64,000 nucleotides of DNA from positions 1 through 64,000 of the forward strand of contig JAPLCA010000013.1 in the NCBI GenBank assembly GCA_026392465.1, in the 5' to 3' direction. The position numbers and the translations under genes are program-made. This stretch comes from Propionibacteriales bacterium. Its GTDB lineage: Bacteria; Actinomycetota; Actinomycetes; Propionibacteriales; Nocardioidaceae. Shown here one piece after another: positions 31,347 through 40,814 of the stretch; the first letter of the stretch is position 1, and the number at the start of each line of letters is the position of its first letter. The notes beneath the pieces are model-generated. The model was not told where the DNA came from and did not search any database. It saw only the letters and a program-made list of their open reading frames with translations.

Positions 31347-32771
31347 GTGACTGTCGCAGATCTGCACGCCAGAGGGCCCGAGCCCGAGGACGACGTCCCC
31401 GCCGGACGCGTCCCGCCGCAGGACCTCCCGGCCGAGCAGAGCGTGCTGGGGGCCATGCTCCTCAGCAAGCAGGCGATCGACCCGGCGAACGACCTCCTGG
31501 AGGGGCGCGACTTCTACCGACCTGCGCACGAGGCCATCTTCGAGACCATCGTCGACCTCGCACAGCGCGGCGAGCCGGCTGACGCGATCACGGTCGCCGC
31601 CGAGCTGCAGCGGCGCGGCGAGCTCGCGAAGGTGGGCGGCGCCCCCTACCTGCACACCCTCGTGGCGGGCGTCCCGATCGCGTCGAACGTCGACTACTAC
31701 GCCGAGATCGTGCGCGAGAAGGCCATCCTGCGCCGGCTCATCGAGGTGGGTCAGAAGATCGCCGGCTACGGCTGGGCCGAGACCGGCGAGATCAGCGAGG
31801 TCGTCGACCGCGCCCAGGCCGAGGTGCTCGACGTCGACGGCAGCAGCGGCACCGACGACTACAAGGTCATCTCCGAGCTGATGGCGCAGACCATCCAGGA
31901 GATCGACGACATCCAGTCCCGTGACGGCGACATGGCCGGTCTGGAGTCCGGCTTCCCCGACCTCGACAAGCTCACGACCGGCTTCCGTGGCGGCCAGATG
32001 ATCGTCGTCGCGGCCCGGCCGGGCGTCGGCAAGAGCACCCTCGGTCTCGACTTCTGCCGCGCGGCGTCGATCAAGAACGGCATCCCGTCGGCCATCTTCA
32101 GCCTGGAGATGTCGGGCGCGGAGATCGCCATGCGTCTGCTGTCGGCCGAGGCGAAGGTCGCGATCCACCACATGCGCGGCGGCGGCATGACCGACCGCGA
32201 CTGGGACTCGGTCAGCCGGGTCATGCCGCGCGTGCAGTCGGCGCCCATCACGATCGACGACTCGCCGAACATGACCATGCCCGAGATCCGCTCGAAGGCC
32301 CGCCGCATCCAGAAGGCGGCCGAGGGCAAGCTCGGCCTCATCGTCATCGACTACCTGCAGCTGATGACGTCGGGCAAGAAGGTCGAGAACCGCCAGGTGG
32401 AGGTCTCGGAGTTCAGCCGTCAGATCAAGCTGCTGGCCAAGGAGATCAACGTCCCGGTGGTGGCGATCAGCCAGCTGAACCGAGGCTCGGAGCAGCGCAC
32501 CGACAAGACGCCGCAGCTGTCGGACCTGCGCGAGTCGGGCTCGATCGAGCAGGACGCCGACATGGTCTTCCTCATCAACCGCCCCGACGCGACCGGCGGC
32601 GGCGAGTCCGAGCGCCCCGGCGAGGCCGACATCATCGTCGCCAAGAACCGTTCGGGTCCCGTCAACAAGGTCGCCGTCAGCTTCCAGGGCCACTACTCCC
32701 GCTTCACCCCCATGGCCCGCGAGGCCGAGGCCCCCCCGGGTGCGGCGGCCGGCGAGTTCTACGGCGGCTGA
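31347..32771 (+). CDS. dnaB: Replicative DNA helicase
   Basis: PPQDLPAEQSVLGAMLLSKQAI; VVAARPGVGKSTLGLDFCR; LIVIDYLQLMTSG; intein-free. Confidence 0.97.
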   Translation: MTVADLHARGPEPEDDVPAGRVPPQDLPAEQSVLGAMLLSKQAIDPANDLLEGRDFYRPAHEAIFETIVDLAQRGEPADAITVAAELQRRGELAKVGGAPYLHTLVAGVPIASNVDYYAEIVREKAILRRLIEVGQKIAGYGWAETGEISEVVDRAQAEVLDVDGSSGTDDYKVISELMAQTIQEIDDIQSRDGDMAGLESGFPDLDKLTTGFRGGQMIVVAARPGVGKSTLGLDFCRAASIKNGIPSAIFSLEMSGAEIAMRLLSAEAKVAIHHMRGGGMTDRDWDSVSRVMPRVQSAPITIDDSPNMTMPEIRSKARRIQKAAEGKLGLIVIDYLQLMTSGKKVENRQVEVSEFSRQIKLLAKEINVPVVAISQLNRGSEQRTDKTPQLSDLRESGSIEQDADMVFLINRPDATGGGESERPGEADIIVAKNRSGPVNKVAVSFQGHYSRFTPMAREAEAPPGAAAGEFYGG

Positions 32772-32843
32772 CCCCGCCCGGAGCGTCCGCGGCCTGTGCA
32801 CGACGGGCTTCGGCGTGTCGGAGTCTGTTCGTACGGTTCACGG

Positions 32844-33284
32844 GTGGACGACGACACCTTCGCGATCCGGTTGGCCGACGGCCGACCACTCCCTCTGCGG
32901 CCGTCGGAGCTGCCAGTCCTCACTCATTCCGACGAGATCCACCTGGTCTCCGGGGATCCGAACAACGAGGACGCGGGTGGTCACGCGTGGGGCGTCGGTC
33001 GGCGGGACAAGACCGAGTTTCCGCAACGGTGGGGGACCGACCTGCGCCCCTGGGTCGAGAAGGTCATGCGACATCCGGACGGCGTCGTCCTCTCGGACGG
33101 CGGCGACCGCCTTGGGTTCACCGCCACGGTCGACGACGTGCGTGTCGTGGTCCGTCTGCGCCGCGACGAGACCGGCCGATGGCGGTTCTCCACGGCGTTC
33201 CCGGTCGGCGGGCGCGGAGTCGTCAAGAACACGCGGCATGGTCGTGTGGACGTTCCCCTGGATGACCAGCGCATCGATGGCTAG
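32844..33284 (+). CDS. EndoU-like nuclease domain protein
   Basis: EIHLVSGDPNNEDAGGHAWGVGRRDKTEFPQRWGTD ... WRFSTAFPVGGRGVVKN resembles the bacterial EndoU signature (HIL.GD, GGH..G.G..GKTEFP..W, T.YP); GTG start. Confidence 0.75.
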   Translation: MDDDTFAIRLADGRPLPLRPSELPVLTHSDEIHLVSGDPNNEDAGGHAWGVGRRDKTEFPQRWGTDLRPWVEKVMRHPDGVVLSDGGDRLGFTATVDDVRVVVRLRRDETGRWRFSTAFPVGGRGVVKNTRHGRVDVPLDDQRIDG

Positions 33285-33293
33285 CCTGGACAG

Positions 33294-33566
33294 ATGACCG
33301 ACGTCGACGAGCTGCTCTCGATCCTGGGCCCGGCCGTGCGGCCGTTCCTCGGGCGCGACGACTCACTCACGATCGACGACCTCGTCGTCGGGGGTGAGAA
33401 GCTCGAGGCGGTCGCGATCCTCGCGCGTGCCGCGTCCCGCCACCGAGCACCCATCGCCGCCGAGTCGCTCGAGCGCCTGCAACGTCTGGCCGACGGCCTG
33501 CCGCCCGACCGGCTGGGTGACGTCGCTGCGACTCGTGACGCGCTGCACCAGCTCGTCCCGGCCTGA
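33294..33566 (+). CDS. Small helical protein, candidate immunity protein for the upstream EndoU
   Basis: 90 aa, 9 nt after the EndoU-like stop codon: MTDVDELLSILGPAVRPFLGRDDSLTIDDLVVGGEKLEAVAIL. Confidence 0.5.
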   Translation: MTDVDELLSILGPAVRPFLGRDDSLTIDDLVVGGEKLEAVAILARAASRHRAPIAAESLERLQRLADGLPPDRLGDVAATRDALHQLVPA

Positions 33567-33567
33567 G

Positions 33568-34419
33568 CTACGACCCGATCGGTGGGGTACCGGACTCGAC
33601 GGCCTCGAGCACCTCGACCGCGTCGCCGACGGCGAGCGTGGCGTCGGCGGGCAGAGGATGGTCGGGGATGACGTTGACGCCGAACCAGACGCCCTTGCCG
33701 AAGCGACGCAGGCGGGCGAGGGTGCGGGTCGGTTCCGGACCGCGCGCGACACTGCCGGCGTCGTGGTCGGGCTCCATCGTGGTCATGACGCACCGGGCGC
33801 AGCCCTTGACCACGCGGAAGGTGACGTCGCCGATCCGGAACCGCCGCCAGGCGTCCTCGGCCCACGGCTGCGTGCCCTCGACGACGAGGTTCGGACGGTA
33901 GCGGTGCATCGGTACCGGTGCGTCAGCGGCCTCCGAGACGACGTCGGCCGAGGCCGTGGTCGTGAGGAGCAGCGGATACCCGTCGGCGAGGCTCACCCGG
34001 TCGTCGGGACCGGAGTAGACCGGACTCGTGGCTCGTCGTCGGGGGTCGTCCAGGTGGACGAGCCGCAGCGGTCGGCCGAGCGTGTCGGACAGCCACCGCG
34101 CGGCGGCCTCACCAGCGTCGGCGGCCGTGAGGCGGGACGACCAGATCGAGATCGGCACCTGCTCCGCCGGATCCGGCACCGGGACCTCGACGGCGGGCTC
34201 GCCGGCCACCGCGAGACGAAGCCCGACGTCGGTGAGCGTCGGGTGCACGACCAGCAGGCGGTTCAGCTCCCGCGCGGTGACCATCGCCCCCGCAGGGTCG
34301 ACGACCATCCACCGTCGATCCTGCGCGACGCCCCACGGCTCCACCTCGACCCGCTCGAGCGACTCCCCGCGGCAGGACTTGACCGGGTAGCGCCAGAGGG
34401 ACGCGACGGTGGGCTGCAC
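33568..34419 (-). CDS. MOSC domain-containing protein (YcbX-like)
   Basis: VASLWRYPVKSCRGESLERVEVEPWGVAQDRRWMVVD; RYRPNLVVEG; CARCVMTTMEPD. Confidence 0.92.
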   Translation of the reverse strand: MQPTVASLWRYPVKSCRGESLERVEVEPWGVAQDRRWMVVDPAGAMVTARELNRLLVVHPTLTDVGLRLAVAGEPAVEVPVPDPAEQVPISIWSSRLTAADAGEAAARWLSDTLGRPLRLVHLDDPRRRATSPVYSGPDDRVSLADGYPLLLTTTASADVVSEAADAPVPMHRYRPNLVVEGTQPWAEDAWRRFRIGDVTFRVVKGCARCVMTTMEPDHDAGSVARGPEPTRTLARLRRFGKGVWFGVNVIPDHPLPADATLAVGDAVEVLEAVESGTPPIGS

Positions 34420-34568
34420 GCCGACACTGTCGCACGGGCGAGGTGCGGCCCACCGCCGTCACCGCTGCGAGACGTTCGCACCGACGTCGCAGCAGGTTCG
34501 CAGTGCCGAGGAACAGGCTCGTGGAGCGACGGCTCGACCCGCGAGCCCCTGGACGGCAGGAGCACCTC

Positions 34569-35153
34569 ATGAACCGACGATCAGCACTCACCTCGACCCT
34601 GGCAGCGATCGCCCTCTGTGCCGGCACCGCCGTGTCCAGCACGGCCGGAACGGCGGGAGCAGCCGAGTCCTCGGCGACTGCGGCGGGAGCGTCGACCGCC
34701 GCCGCCGAACGACCCGCGCTCGAGGTCCCGTTCCCCTGCGGTCAGGAGTGGCGCGGCGAGACCCGGAAGAACCACGACCCGCTGAACGCCATCGACTTCA
34801 ACCTGCCGTCCGGTGGAGACAGCGACCTCGGCAAGCCGGTCCAGGCCAGCAACGGCGGTGTCGTCACCTTCGCGGGCACGGGGCCCGACGGCTACGGCAA
34901 GATGGTCGACGTCTACCACGCGAACGGGTGGTCCACCCGCTACGCGCACCTCAGCGTCATCTCCGTCGTGAAGGGTCAGAAGATCCTGGCGACCCATGGC
35001 ATCGGCCGGGTCGGCAAGACCGGGGGCAGCTTCCCCGCTCACCTGCACTACGAGCAGCGCTACAACGACACCGCCGCCGGGATCTACTTCAAGAACACGA
35101 AGGCGAAGTACTGGGGCGAGCAGATGTACGTCCGCACGACGATGTGCAGCTGA
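34569..35153 (+). CDS. M23 family metallopeptidase, secreted
   Basis: Signal peptide MNRRSALTSTLAAIALCAG; NAIDFNLP, GKMVDVYHANGWSTRYAHLS, VGKTGGSFPAHLHYEQ. Confidence 0.85.
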   Translation: MNRRSALTSTLAAIALCAGTAVSSTAGTAGAAESSATAAGASTAAAERPALEVPFPCGQEWRGETRKNHDPLNAIDFNLPSGGDSDLGKPVQASNGGVVTFAGTGPDGYGKMVDVYHANGWSTRYAHLSVISVVKGQKILATHGIGRVGKTGGSFPAHLHYEQRYNDTAAGIYFKNTKAKYWGEQMYVRTTMCS

Positions 35154-35212
35154 GGCGAGTCCGAGCCGGCCGGGCGGGTCCCTGACCCCCGGCTGGCCCG
35201 TGCGCGGTCCGG

Positions 35213-36358
35213 TCAGCCGACGCGGGTCGCCCTCGGACCGTCGAACGCGCGCGACAGCAGCAGGATCGGCGCGACCAGCACGAGCGGCACGAGGAACGCC
35301 ACCCGCAGCCAGCCACCCTGCGCGACGGCACCGATCACCGCTCCACCGAGGATCGCGCCCACGTAGTTGGCGATGTTCATGCGGGCGATGGCCGCGTCGG
35401 CGGCCTCCGGGGGGACGGCGGCGCCGACGGCAGCGAACGCGAGCGGGGCGATGACTGCGATCCCGAGGCCGGCGACGAGGAAGCCGGGCACGGCGAGCAC
35501 CGCGACCGGCGCGGCCAGCACGACGGCGAAGCCGACGACACCGAGGAACGCACCGCCCGCGACCACCCGGGATGCACCCACCCTGCGCACGAGCTGGTCG
35601 CCGAGGAGTCGCGAGACCAGGGCACCGACCTGGTACGCCGCGTACCCGAGCGGGACCAGCCAGCTCGCCGCGCCGAGCGCCTGCCGGAGGTACACCGCGC
35701 TCCACGAGCCGGTACCGGTGTCGGCCGCGTAGAACAGGCAGATCACCAGCCCGAAGACCAGCACCGGCCGCCAGGGGACGGGGATCGTCGCGGCTGCCGC
35801 GAGGTCGTCGACCTGCGACCCCGGCGCGTCCGGAGCCAGGTGCCGGGCCGACGCCACGGCGAGCGCGACGACCACGGCGGCGGCGACCGACAGTCCAGCG
35901 TCCAAGGGCAGCCCGAGGGCGGCGTACCCGGCGCCGGCGATGCCGCCGATGCTCCAGCACGCGTGGAACCCGGTCATCACGCTGCGACCCCGCAGTGCCT
36001 CGACCCGCACGCCCTGCATGTTCATCGTCGCGTCCACCCCGCCGAGCGCGACGCCGTAGACGGCGAAGGCGGCGACGAGCAGCGGGTACGAGGGCGCCCA
36101 GCCGACCAGGGCAGCCCCCGCGCCGATGCCCACCAGCGACGTCGTCAGGGCCGACCCGCTCGAGCGGCGGGTGGCCAGGACGCCCGCGAGCACGCTGCCG
36201 AACCCCGCCACGACGGCGACCAGCACCAGCAGCACGGTCACGTCGCCCTCGCCGAGGTCGAACCGGTCCTGCAGGCGCGGCGTCTGGGTGACGAGCGCGG
36301 CGAACGTGAAGCCCTGGAGCAGGAAGCCGGTGCTGACGGCGACGCGCGTCCGGTCCAT
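35213..36358 (-). CDS. MFS transporter
   Basis: About 12 hydrophobic segments; GVALGGVDATMNMQGVRVEALRGRSVMTGFHACWSIGG. Confidence 0.88.
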   Translation of the reverse strand: MDRTRVAVSTGFLLQGFTFAALVTQTPRLQDRFDLGEGDVTVLLVLVAVVAGFGSVLAGVLATRRSSGSALTTSLVGIGAGAALVGWAPSYPLLVAAFAVYGVALGGVDATMNMQGVRVEALRGRSVMTGFHACWSIGGIAGAGYAALGLPLDAGLSVAAAVVVALAVASARHLAPDAPGSQVDDLAAAATIPVPWRPVLVFGLVICLFYAADTGTGSWSAVYLRQALGAASWLVPLGYAAYQVGALVSRLLGDQLVRRVGASRVVAGGAFLGVVGFAVVLAAPVAVLAVPGFLVAGLGIAVIAPLAFAAVGAAVPPEAADAAIARMNIANYVGAILGGAVIGAVAQGGWLRVAFLVPLVLVAPILLLSRAFDGPRATRVG

Positions 36359-36403
36359 GCCGTCAGGGTAGGACGGCGGGAGGGTCGCGCGTCGCCTCCG
36401 AGC

Positions 36404-37063
36404 TCAGGCCACGGGACGCAGCTTGAGGGTCACCGACCGCCCGGCCGACCGCGCGGCCTCGTGGGACTCTGCCAGCTGCGCGCGGGCGAGGTCGCGCAGC
36501 TCTGCCATCTGCGGCGTGACGTCCGCCAGGGTCAGCTCGGTCTCGATCACGTCGAGGTCCAAGCCCCACACGTCCTCCAAGATGCGACGCAGGTAGGCGG
36601 TCGCGTGGTCCCAGCCCTCGCGCGGCGTGCCGGGGCCGTACCCGCCGCCCTTCGCCACCACCAGGAAGGCCGGACGTCCCTTCACGGTCTCCGTGCCGGG
36701 CGCGAAGCGCGGGTCCGTGATGACCGTGTCGATCCACAGCTTGAGGTGGGCGGCGACGCCGAAGTTGTACAGCGGCGCGGAGATGATCAGGGCGTCGGCG
36801 GCGGCCACCTCGTCGGCGAGCTCCGCGGCCAGGGCGCGCGCGGCACGCTGCTCCTCCGTCCACGTCTCCTCGGGCACGAAGCCGGCGAAGGCCGACGCGG
36901 CCCACGCGTCGCCGGGGAGGGGACGGGTGCCGACGTCACGGCGCACGACCGTCGTGCCGTCGCCCTCGGACTCGACGATCGCCTTCTCGAGCGTGTCGGC
37001 CACGGCGCGGCTGGTCGAGCCGTCGATGCGGATGCTGGAGTCCAGCCGGAAGATCGTGCTCAT
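36404..37063 (-). CDS. FMN-dependent NADH-azoreductase-like flavodoxin-fold protein
   Basis: MSTIFRLDSSIRIDGSTSRAVADTLEKAIV; ADALIISAPLYNFGVAAHLKLWIDTVI. Confidence 0.88.
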   Translation of the reverse strand: MSTIFRLDSSIRIDGSTSRAVADTLEKAIVESEGDGTTVVRRDVGTRPLPGDAWAASAFAGFVPEETWTEEQRAARALAAELADEVAAADALIISAPLYNFGVAAHLKLWIDTVITDPRFAPGTETVKGRPAFLVVAKGGGYGPGTPREGWDHATAYLRRILEDVWGLDLDVIETELTLADVTPQMAELRDLARAQLAESHEAARSAGRSVTLKLRPVA

Positions 37064-37171
37064 GGGTACTCCTGGGTCAAGTGATAGTCTGCCACACAGA
37101 TCATATACATAAACGATGATCGTGACGGGTGATCGTCGTCACGACCACCCGACGCCCGGTACCCTGGCCTC

Positions 37172-37645
37172 GTGAGCCCGACCCGCCCCGCCCCGAGCCG
37201 TGCCGACCTCGGCCAGGCGCTCGCGGCGGTCCTGCGGCGCTACCTCGAGGCGGCGCACGACGTGGTCGCCGAACTCCCAGGCGGCGCCCGCGGGTTCCAG
37301 GTGCTGTCGGTGGCGGGGTCCGAGGTGTGCAGCAACCAGGCGATGATCGCCTCCGACCTCGGCATCGACCGCACGGTCATGACCTACCTCGTCGACGACC
37401 TCGAACGTGCTGCCCTCGTGGAGCGCCGACCCGATCCCGCTGACCGACGCGCGCGCCGCGTGGTGCTCCTGCCCGAGGGCGAGCAGGTCCTGCGGGAGAC
37501 CTCCCGACGGATCGAGGAGGTCGAGCGGACCGTCCTGGGCGGTCTGTCCGACGCCGAGGCCGAGACCTTCAGGGCGCTGCTGACCCGGGTGGCCGGGGGC
37601 GGTGCCGACCCGTCGATCTGCTCGGGCGGCGTCCCGGAGTGCTGA
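37172..37645 (+). CDS. MarR family transcriptional regulator
   Basis: CSNQAMIASDLGIDRTVMTYLVDDLERAALVERRPDPADRRARRVVLLPEG. Confidence 0.9.
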   Translation: MSPTRPAPSRADLGQALAAVLRRYLEAAHDVVAELPGGARGFQVLSVAGSEVCSNQAMIASDLGIDRTVMTYLVDDLERAALVERRPDPADRRARRVVLLPEGEQVLRETSRRIEEVERTVLGGLSDAEAETFRALLTRVAGGGADPSICSGGVPEC

Positions 37646-37660
37646 ACGGCGGCCTCGCCG

Positions 37661-39136
37661 TCACTGGTACGTCACGAGGTCCGGCCGTGGATGCACGTCG
37701 CGCCAGGTCTGCGGCACGGTGAGCATGGGCTCGTCCTCGTCGAGGAAGTTCTTCCAGCCCCAGTGGACGCCCTGCGGGGAGCCCTGACGGATCGTGTTCC
37801 AGGTGCCGGTCTTCGCCCCCGGCGTGCCCTGGCCGTCGACGTGGACCACCGTCGAGAGCTCCGGGTGGCCGACGTCGAGCGTGCTGCGGTCGCGGATCAT
37901 CGACGTCGAGAACTGGTGGAGCACGAACAGCTTCTGGGGCAGCCGACGCTCGCGGGTCAGCTCGGCCAGCCAGTCGGCGACGGCGTTGACCTCGGAGGCC
38001 CGGACCGACCCGATCTGCGCGAGGTGCTTCTGGTCACGCGCGAGTCGCCACTCGGGGTCGAGCGCGAGCCCGACGTGCGGGTGCTCCAGCAGCGAGCGGT
38101 AGCGCTTGGCCTGCGTGAGGAAGTCGGTCCGACCCGGTTGCAGGTCGATGACCACGTACTGGCCGGCCTTCTCGGCGGCCTCCACGAGCGGCTCCAGGTC
38201 GGCGACGCTGCTCTCTGCCGAGTAGTCGCCGTCGTCGCCCGCCGAGGAGGAGGCGACGGTCGCGATGATCTCCAGCGCCGGCACCACGGGCTGGTCCGAC
38301 AGCTTCTGGTACTGCTGCGCCAGTCGGGCGGCGCGGCGCACCGTGGCCGTGGTGTCCTGCTCGCCGAGCAGCCCGAGCGAGGGGGTTCCGGGGTGGCCGT
38401 ACAGGGCGACCACGTGGCGCCCGGGGAACACCAGCAGACCGCCCCCGGGCTGGGTCAGGTCGCGGCGCACCGCGGTGACCTCGTAGCCCAGCCCGCGCCG
38501 GAACATCCTCCCGACGCCGACCACGGGAGCCTCGGGCTGCTCACGCAGGGCACGGATCGCCCGACGGTCCGCGCGCGGGTCGCCGCCCTTCACGCCGACG
38601 ACGGTCGCGCCCGCAGCCCGGGCGGTGCCGACGGAGGCGAGGTCGGTGCGCGGGGCGTGGACGAGCACGACCACGTCCCGCCCGTCAGACGAGGTGCGGG
38701 GCACGCGGGCCACGGCGCGGTCGACGTCGGCCTGGTCGTCGCCGACGAAACGACGTCCGGGCAGGTCGGGCCAGTCGGCGTCCTTCGGCCCGACGGCGAG
38801 CGTCGTACGCACGCCGAGACGGTCGAGCTCACCGCGCGTGGTGGGACCGACCAGCAGCATCGGGACGCCGAGTCGTTCGGCGACCTTCACGGACCGTTGC
38901 TGCGACCGGGCGCTGCGGGCCGACACGACCGCCACCGCCGACCGCTCGAACAACCGCCGCGAGGTGCCCACGGCGTTCTGCGCGGGCGTGTGGCCGGCCA
39001 CGACGTCGATCGCGCGCGACGGCGTGCGGAACGTCGCCGTCGCGTCGCCGTCCCCGTCGTGACCGCCGGTGCAGGCGGTGAGCAGGAGGAGCGACGCGGC
39101 GAGCACGGTGGCGCTGCGTGTGACCCGAGATCGCAT
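37661..39136 (-). CDS. Hypothetical lipoprotein
   Basis: MRSRVTRSATVLAASLLLLTACTGG lipobox; YVVIDLQPGRTDFLTQAKRYRSLLEHPHVGLALDPEWRL. Confidence 0.75.
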   Translation of the reverse strand: MRSRVTRSATVLAASLLLLTACTGGHDGDGDATATFRTPSRAIDVVAGHTPAQNAVGTSRRLFERSAVAVVSARSARSQQRSVKVAERLGVPMLLVGPTTRGELDRLGVRTTLAVGPKDADWPDLPGRRFVGDDQADVDRAVARVPRTSSDGRDVVVLVHAPRTDLASVGTARAAGATVVGVKGGDPRADRRAIRALREQPEAPVVGVGRMFRRGLGYEVTAVRRDLTQPGGGLLVFPGRHVVALYGHPGTPSLGLLGEQDTTATVRRAARLAQQYQKLSDQPVVPALEIIATVASSSAGDDGDYSAESSVADLEPLVEAAEKAGQYVVIDLQPGRTDFLTQAKRYRSLLEHPHVGLALDPEWRLARDQKHLAQIGSVRASEVNAVADWLAELTRERRLPQKLFVLHQFSTSMIRDRSTLDVGHPELSTVVHVDGQGTPGAKTGTWNTIRQGSPQGVHWGWKNFLDEDEPMLTVPQTWRDVHPRPDLVTYQ

Positions 39137-39200
39137 ACTGCGACGGTAGCCCCGGCGCCACGTCGGCCCCGGCTCGGGTGCGCGCAGGTACCCTCGCCTG

Positions 39201-39881
39201 GTGATCAGCGCAGCCGTGACGTCCGCTCTCGTGCAGTCCGCCAGCTCGACGGGTCCGGACAGCGGTCTGGCTGGTCTGACGGTCGACCTGATGGAGAAGC
39301 TGGGCCTGTTCGGTGTCGCCCTCGCGGTCGGCGCCGACAACATCTTTCCCCCGATCCCGAGCGAGATCATCCTGCCGCTGGCGGGCTTCGCTGCCGCGCA
39401 GGGCACGTTCAGCCTCGCGGGCGCCCTGTTCGCGACCACGGCGGGCTCGGTCATCGGCGCGGCGATCCTGTACTGGCTGGGCCGCGCGTACGGCCGTGAG
39501 CGGACGGTGTGGGTGTTCGAGAAGGTGCCGCTGCTGAAGGTCAGCGACCTCGAGCGGACGGAGGCGTGGTTCGCGAAGCACGGCACGAAGGCGATCTTCT
39601 TCGGTCGGATGGTGCCGATCTTCCGCAGCCTGATCTCCCTGCCCGCCGGCGTGGAGCGGATGTCGTTCGGCCTGTTCCTGACCCTGACGACGGCGGGCAG
39701 CCTGATCTGGAACAGCATCTTCGTGGTCGCCGGCTACCGGCTGGGCGAGAACTGGGAGCAGGTCGAGCCCTACGCCGACACGTTTCAGAAGCTGGTGATC
39801 CTGGCGGTGCTGCTCGTCATCGCCGTGTTCGTGGTGGTGCGGGTGCGTCAGCTGCCGCGGTACCCGCGTCGCCCCCAGTGA
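39201..39881 (+). CDS. DedA family membrane protein
   Basis: FPPIPSEIILPLAGFAAAQG; GRMVPIFRSLISLPAGVERMSFGLFLTLTTAGSLIWNSIF. Confidence 0.92.
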   Translation: MISAAVTSALVQSASSTGPDSGLAGLTVDLMEKLGLFGVALAVGADNIFPPIPSEIILPLAGFAAAQGTFSLAGALFATTAGSVIGAAILYWLGRAYGRERTVWVFEKVPLLKVSDLERTEAWFAKHGTKAIFFGRMVPIFRSLISLPAGVERMSFGLFLTLTTAGSLIWNSIFVVAGYRLGENWEQVEPYADTFQKLVILAVLLVIAVFVVVRVRQLPRYPRRPQ

Positions 39882-40810
39882 ACGACGGTCCAGCGACTGA
39901 CGCACCCGTGAGCGACGGCCCCGTGACGGCGCGACGGATCGCGTCGCTGCTGCCGTCGGCGACGGAGATCGTCTACGTCCTGGGCCTGCAGGATCGACTG
40001 GTGGCCGTGACCTTCGAGTGCGACGAGCCGGCGGCGGCGCGGTCGGAGCACCGGGTGGTGGTGACGGGCGCGGACACCAGCGGGTGGACGCCGGCGGAGA
40101 TCGACTCCTACGTCCGCGCGCGTCGGGCCGACGGTGTCGACCTGTACACGCTCGACGAGGGTGCTCTCGCCGACGTCGATCCCGACCTGGTGCTGACCCA
40201 GGACCTGTGCCGGGTGTGCGCGCTGCCGACCGACCGGGTCGACGAGGCGTTGGCGCACCTCGGCTGCCGTGCCGACGTGGTGACGCTCGATCCCCACACG
40301 CTGGATGACGTGTTCGTGTCGGTGGAGCGGGTGGCGGCTGCGGCTGGTGTCGTCGACTGCGGCCGTGCGGTGGTGGCGGGCCTGCGCGGGCGTCTGGCGG
40401 AGGTCGAGGCCCGGGTGGCCGACCGACGTCGCCCGCGCGTGGCGGTGGTGGAGTGGGTGGACCCGTTGTTCACCGGAGGTCACTGGATCCCCGACCAGGT
40501 GGCGGCGGCCGGCGGCGATCCGGTCGGCATGCACGCCGGGACGCCGTCGGGTCCGTCGGGCTGGGACGCGCTGCGGGCGGAGCGTCCCGAGGTGGTGCTG
40601 GTGGCACCGTGCGGCTTCGGCCTCGACGGCGCCGCCGAGCAGGCCGAGGTCGTCGTGCGGGAGCTCCCGGACACCCAGGTGTGGGCGGTCGACGGCAACG
40701 CGGTCGTCGTGCGACCCGGTCCGCGACTCGTGGACGGTGTCGAGGCGTTCGCGTCGGTCCTGCACCCGGAGGTCTTCGACCAGTCCGCACTGGTCCGTCG
40801 AGTGCGGTAG
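39878..40810 (+). CDS. Cobalamin-binding/BtuF-like periplasmic-binding-fold protein
   Basis: RIASLLPSATEIVYVLGLQDRLVAVTFECDEP; LVLTQDLCRVCALP; no signal peptide. Confidence 0.85.
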   Translation: MNDGPATDAPVSDGPVTARRIASLLPSATEIVYVLGLQDRLVAVTFECDEPAAARSEHRVVVTGADTSGWTPAEIDSYVRARRADGVDLYTLDEGALADVDPDLVLTQDLCRVCALPTDRVDEALAHLGCRADVVTLDPHTLDDVFVSVERVAAAAGVVDCGRAVVAGLRGRLAEVEARVADRRRPRVAVVEWVDPLFTGGHWIPDQVAAAGGDPVGMHAGTPSGPSGWDALRAERPEVVLVAPCGFGLDGAAEQAEVVVRELPDTQVWAVDGNAVVVRPGPRLVDGVEAFASVLHPEVFDQSALVRRVR

Positions 40811-40814
40811 GGCG

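Noticed and set aside
31347-32771. Checked dnaB for an intein
   Set aside because: Protein is a normal 474 aa and Walker A region is uninterrupted
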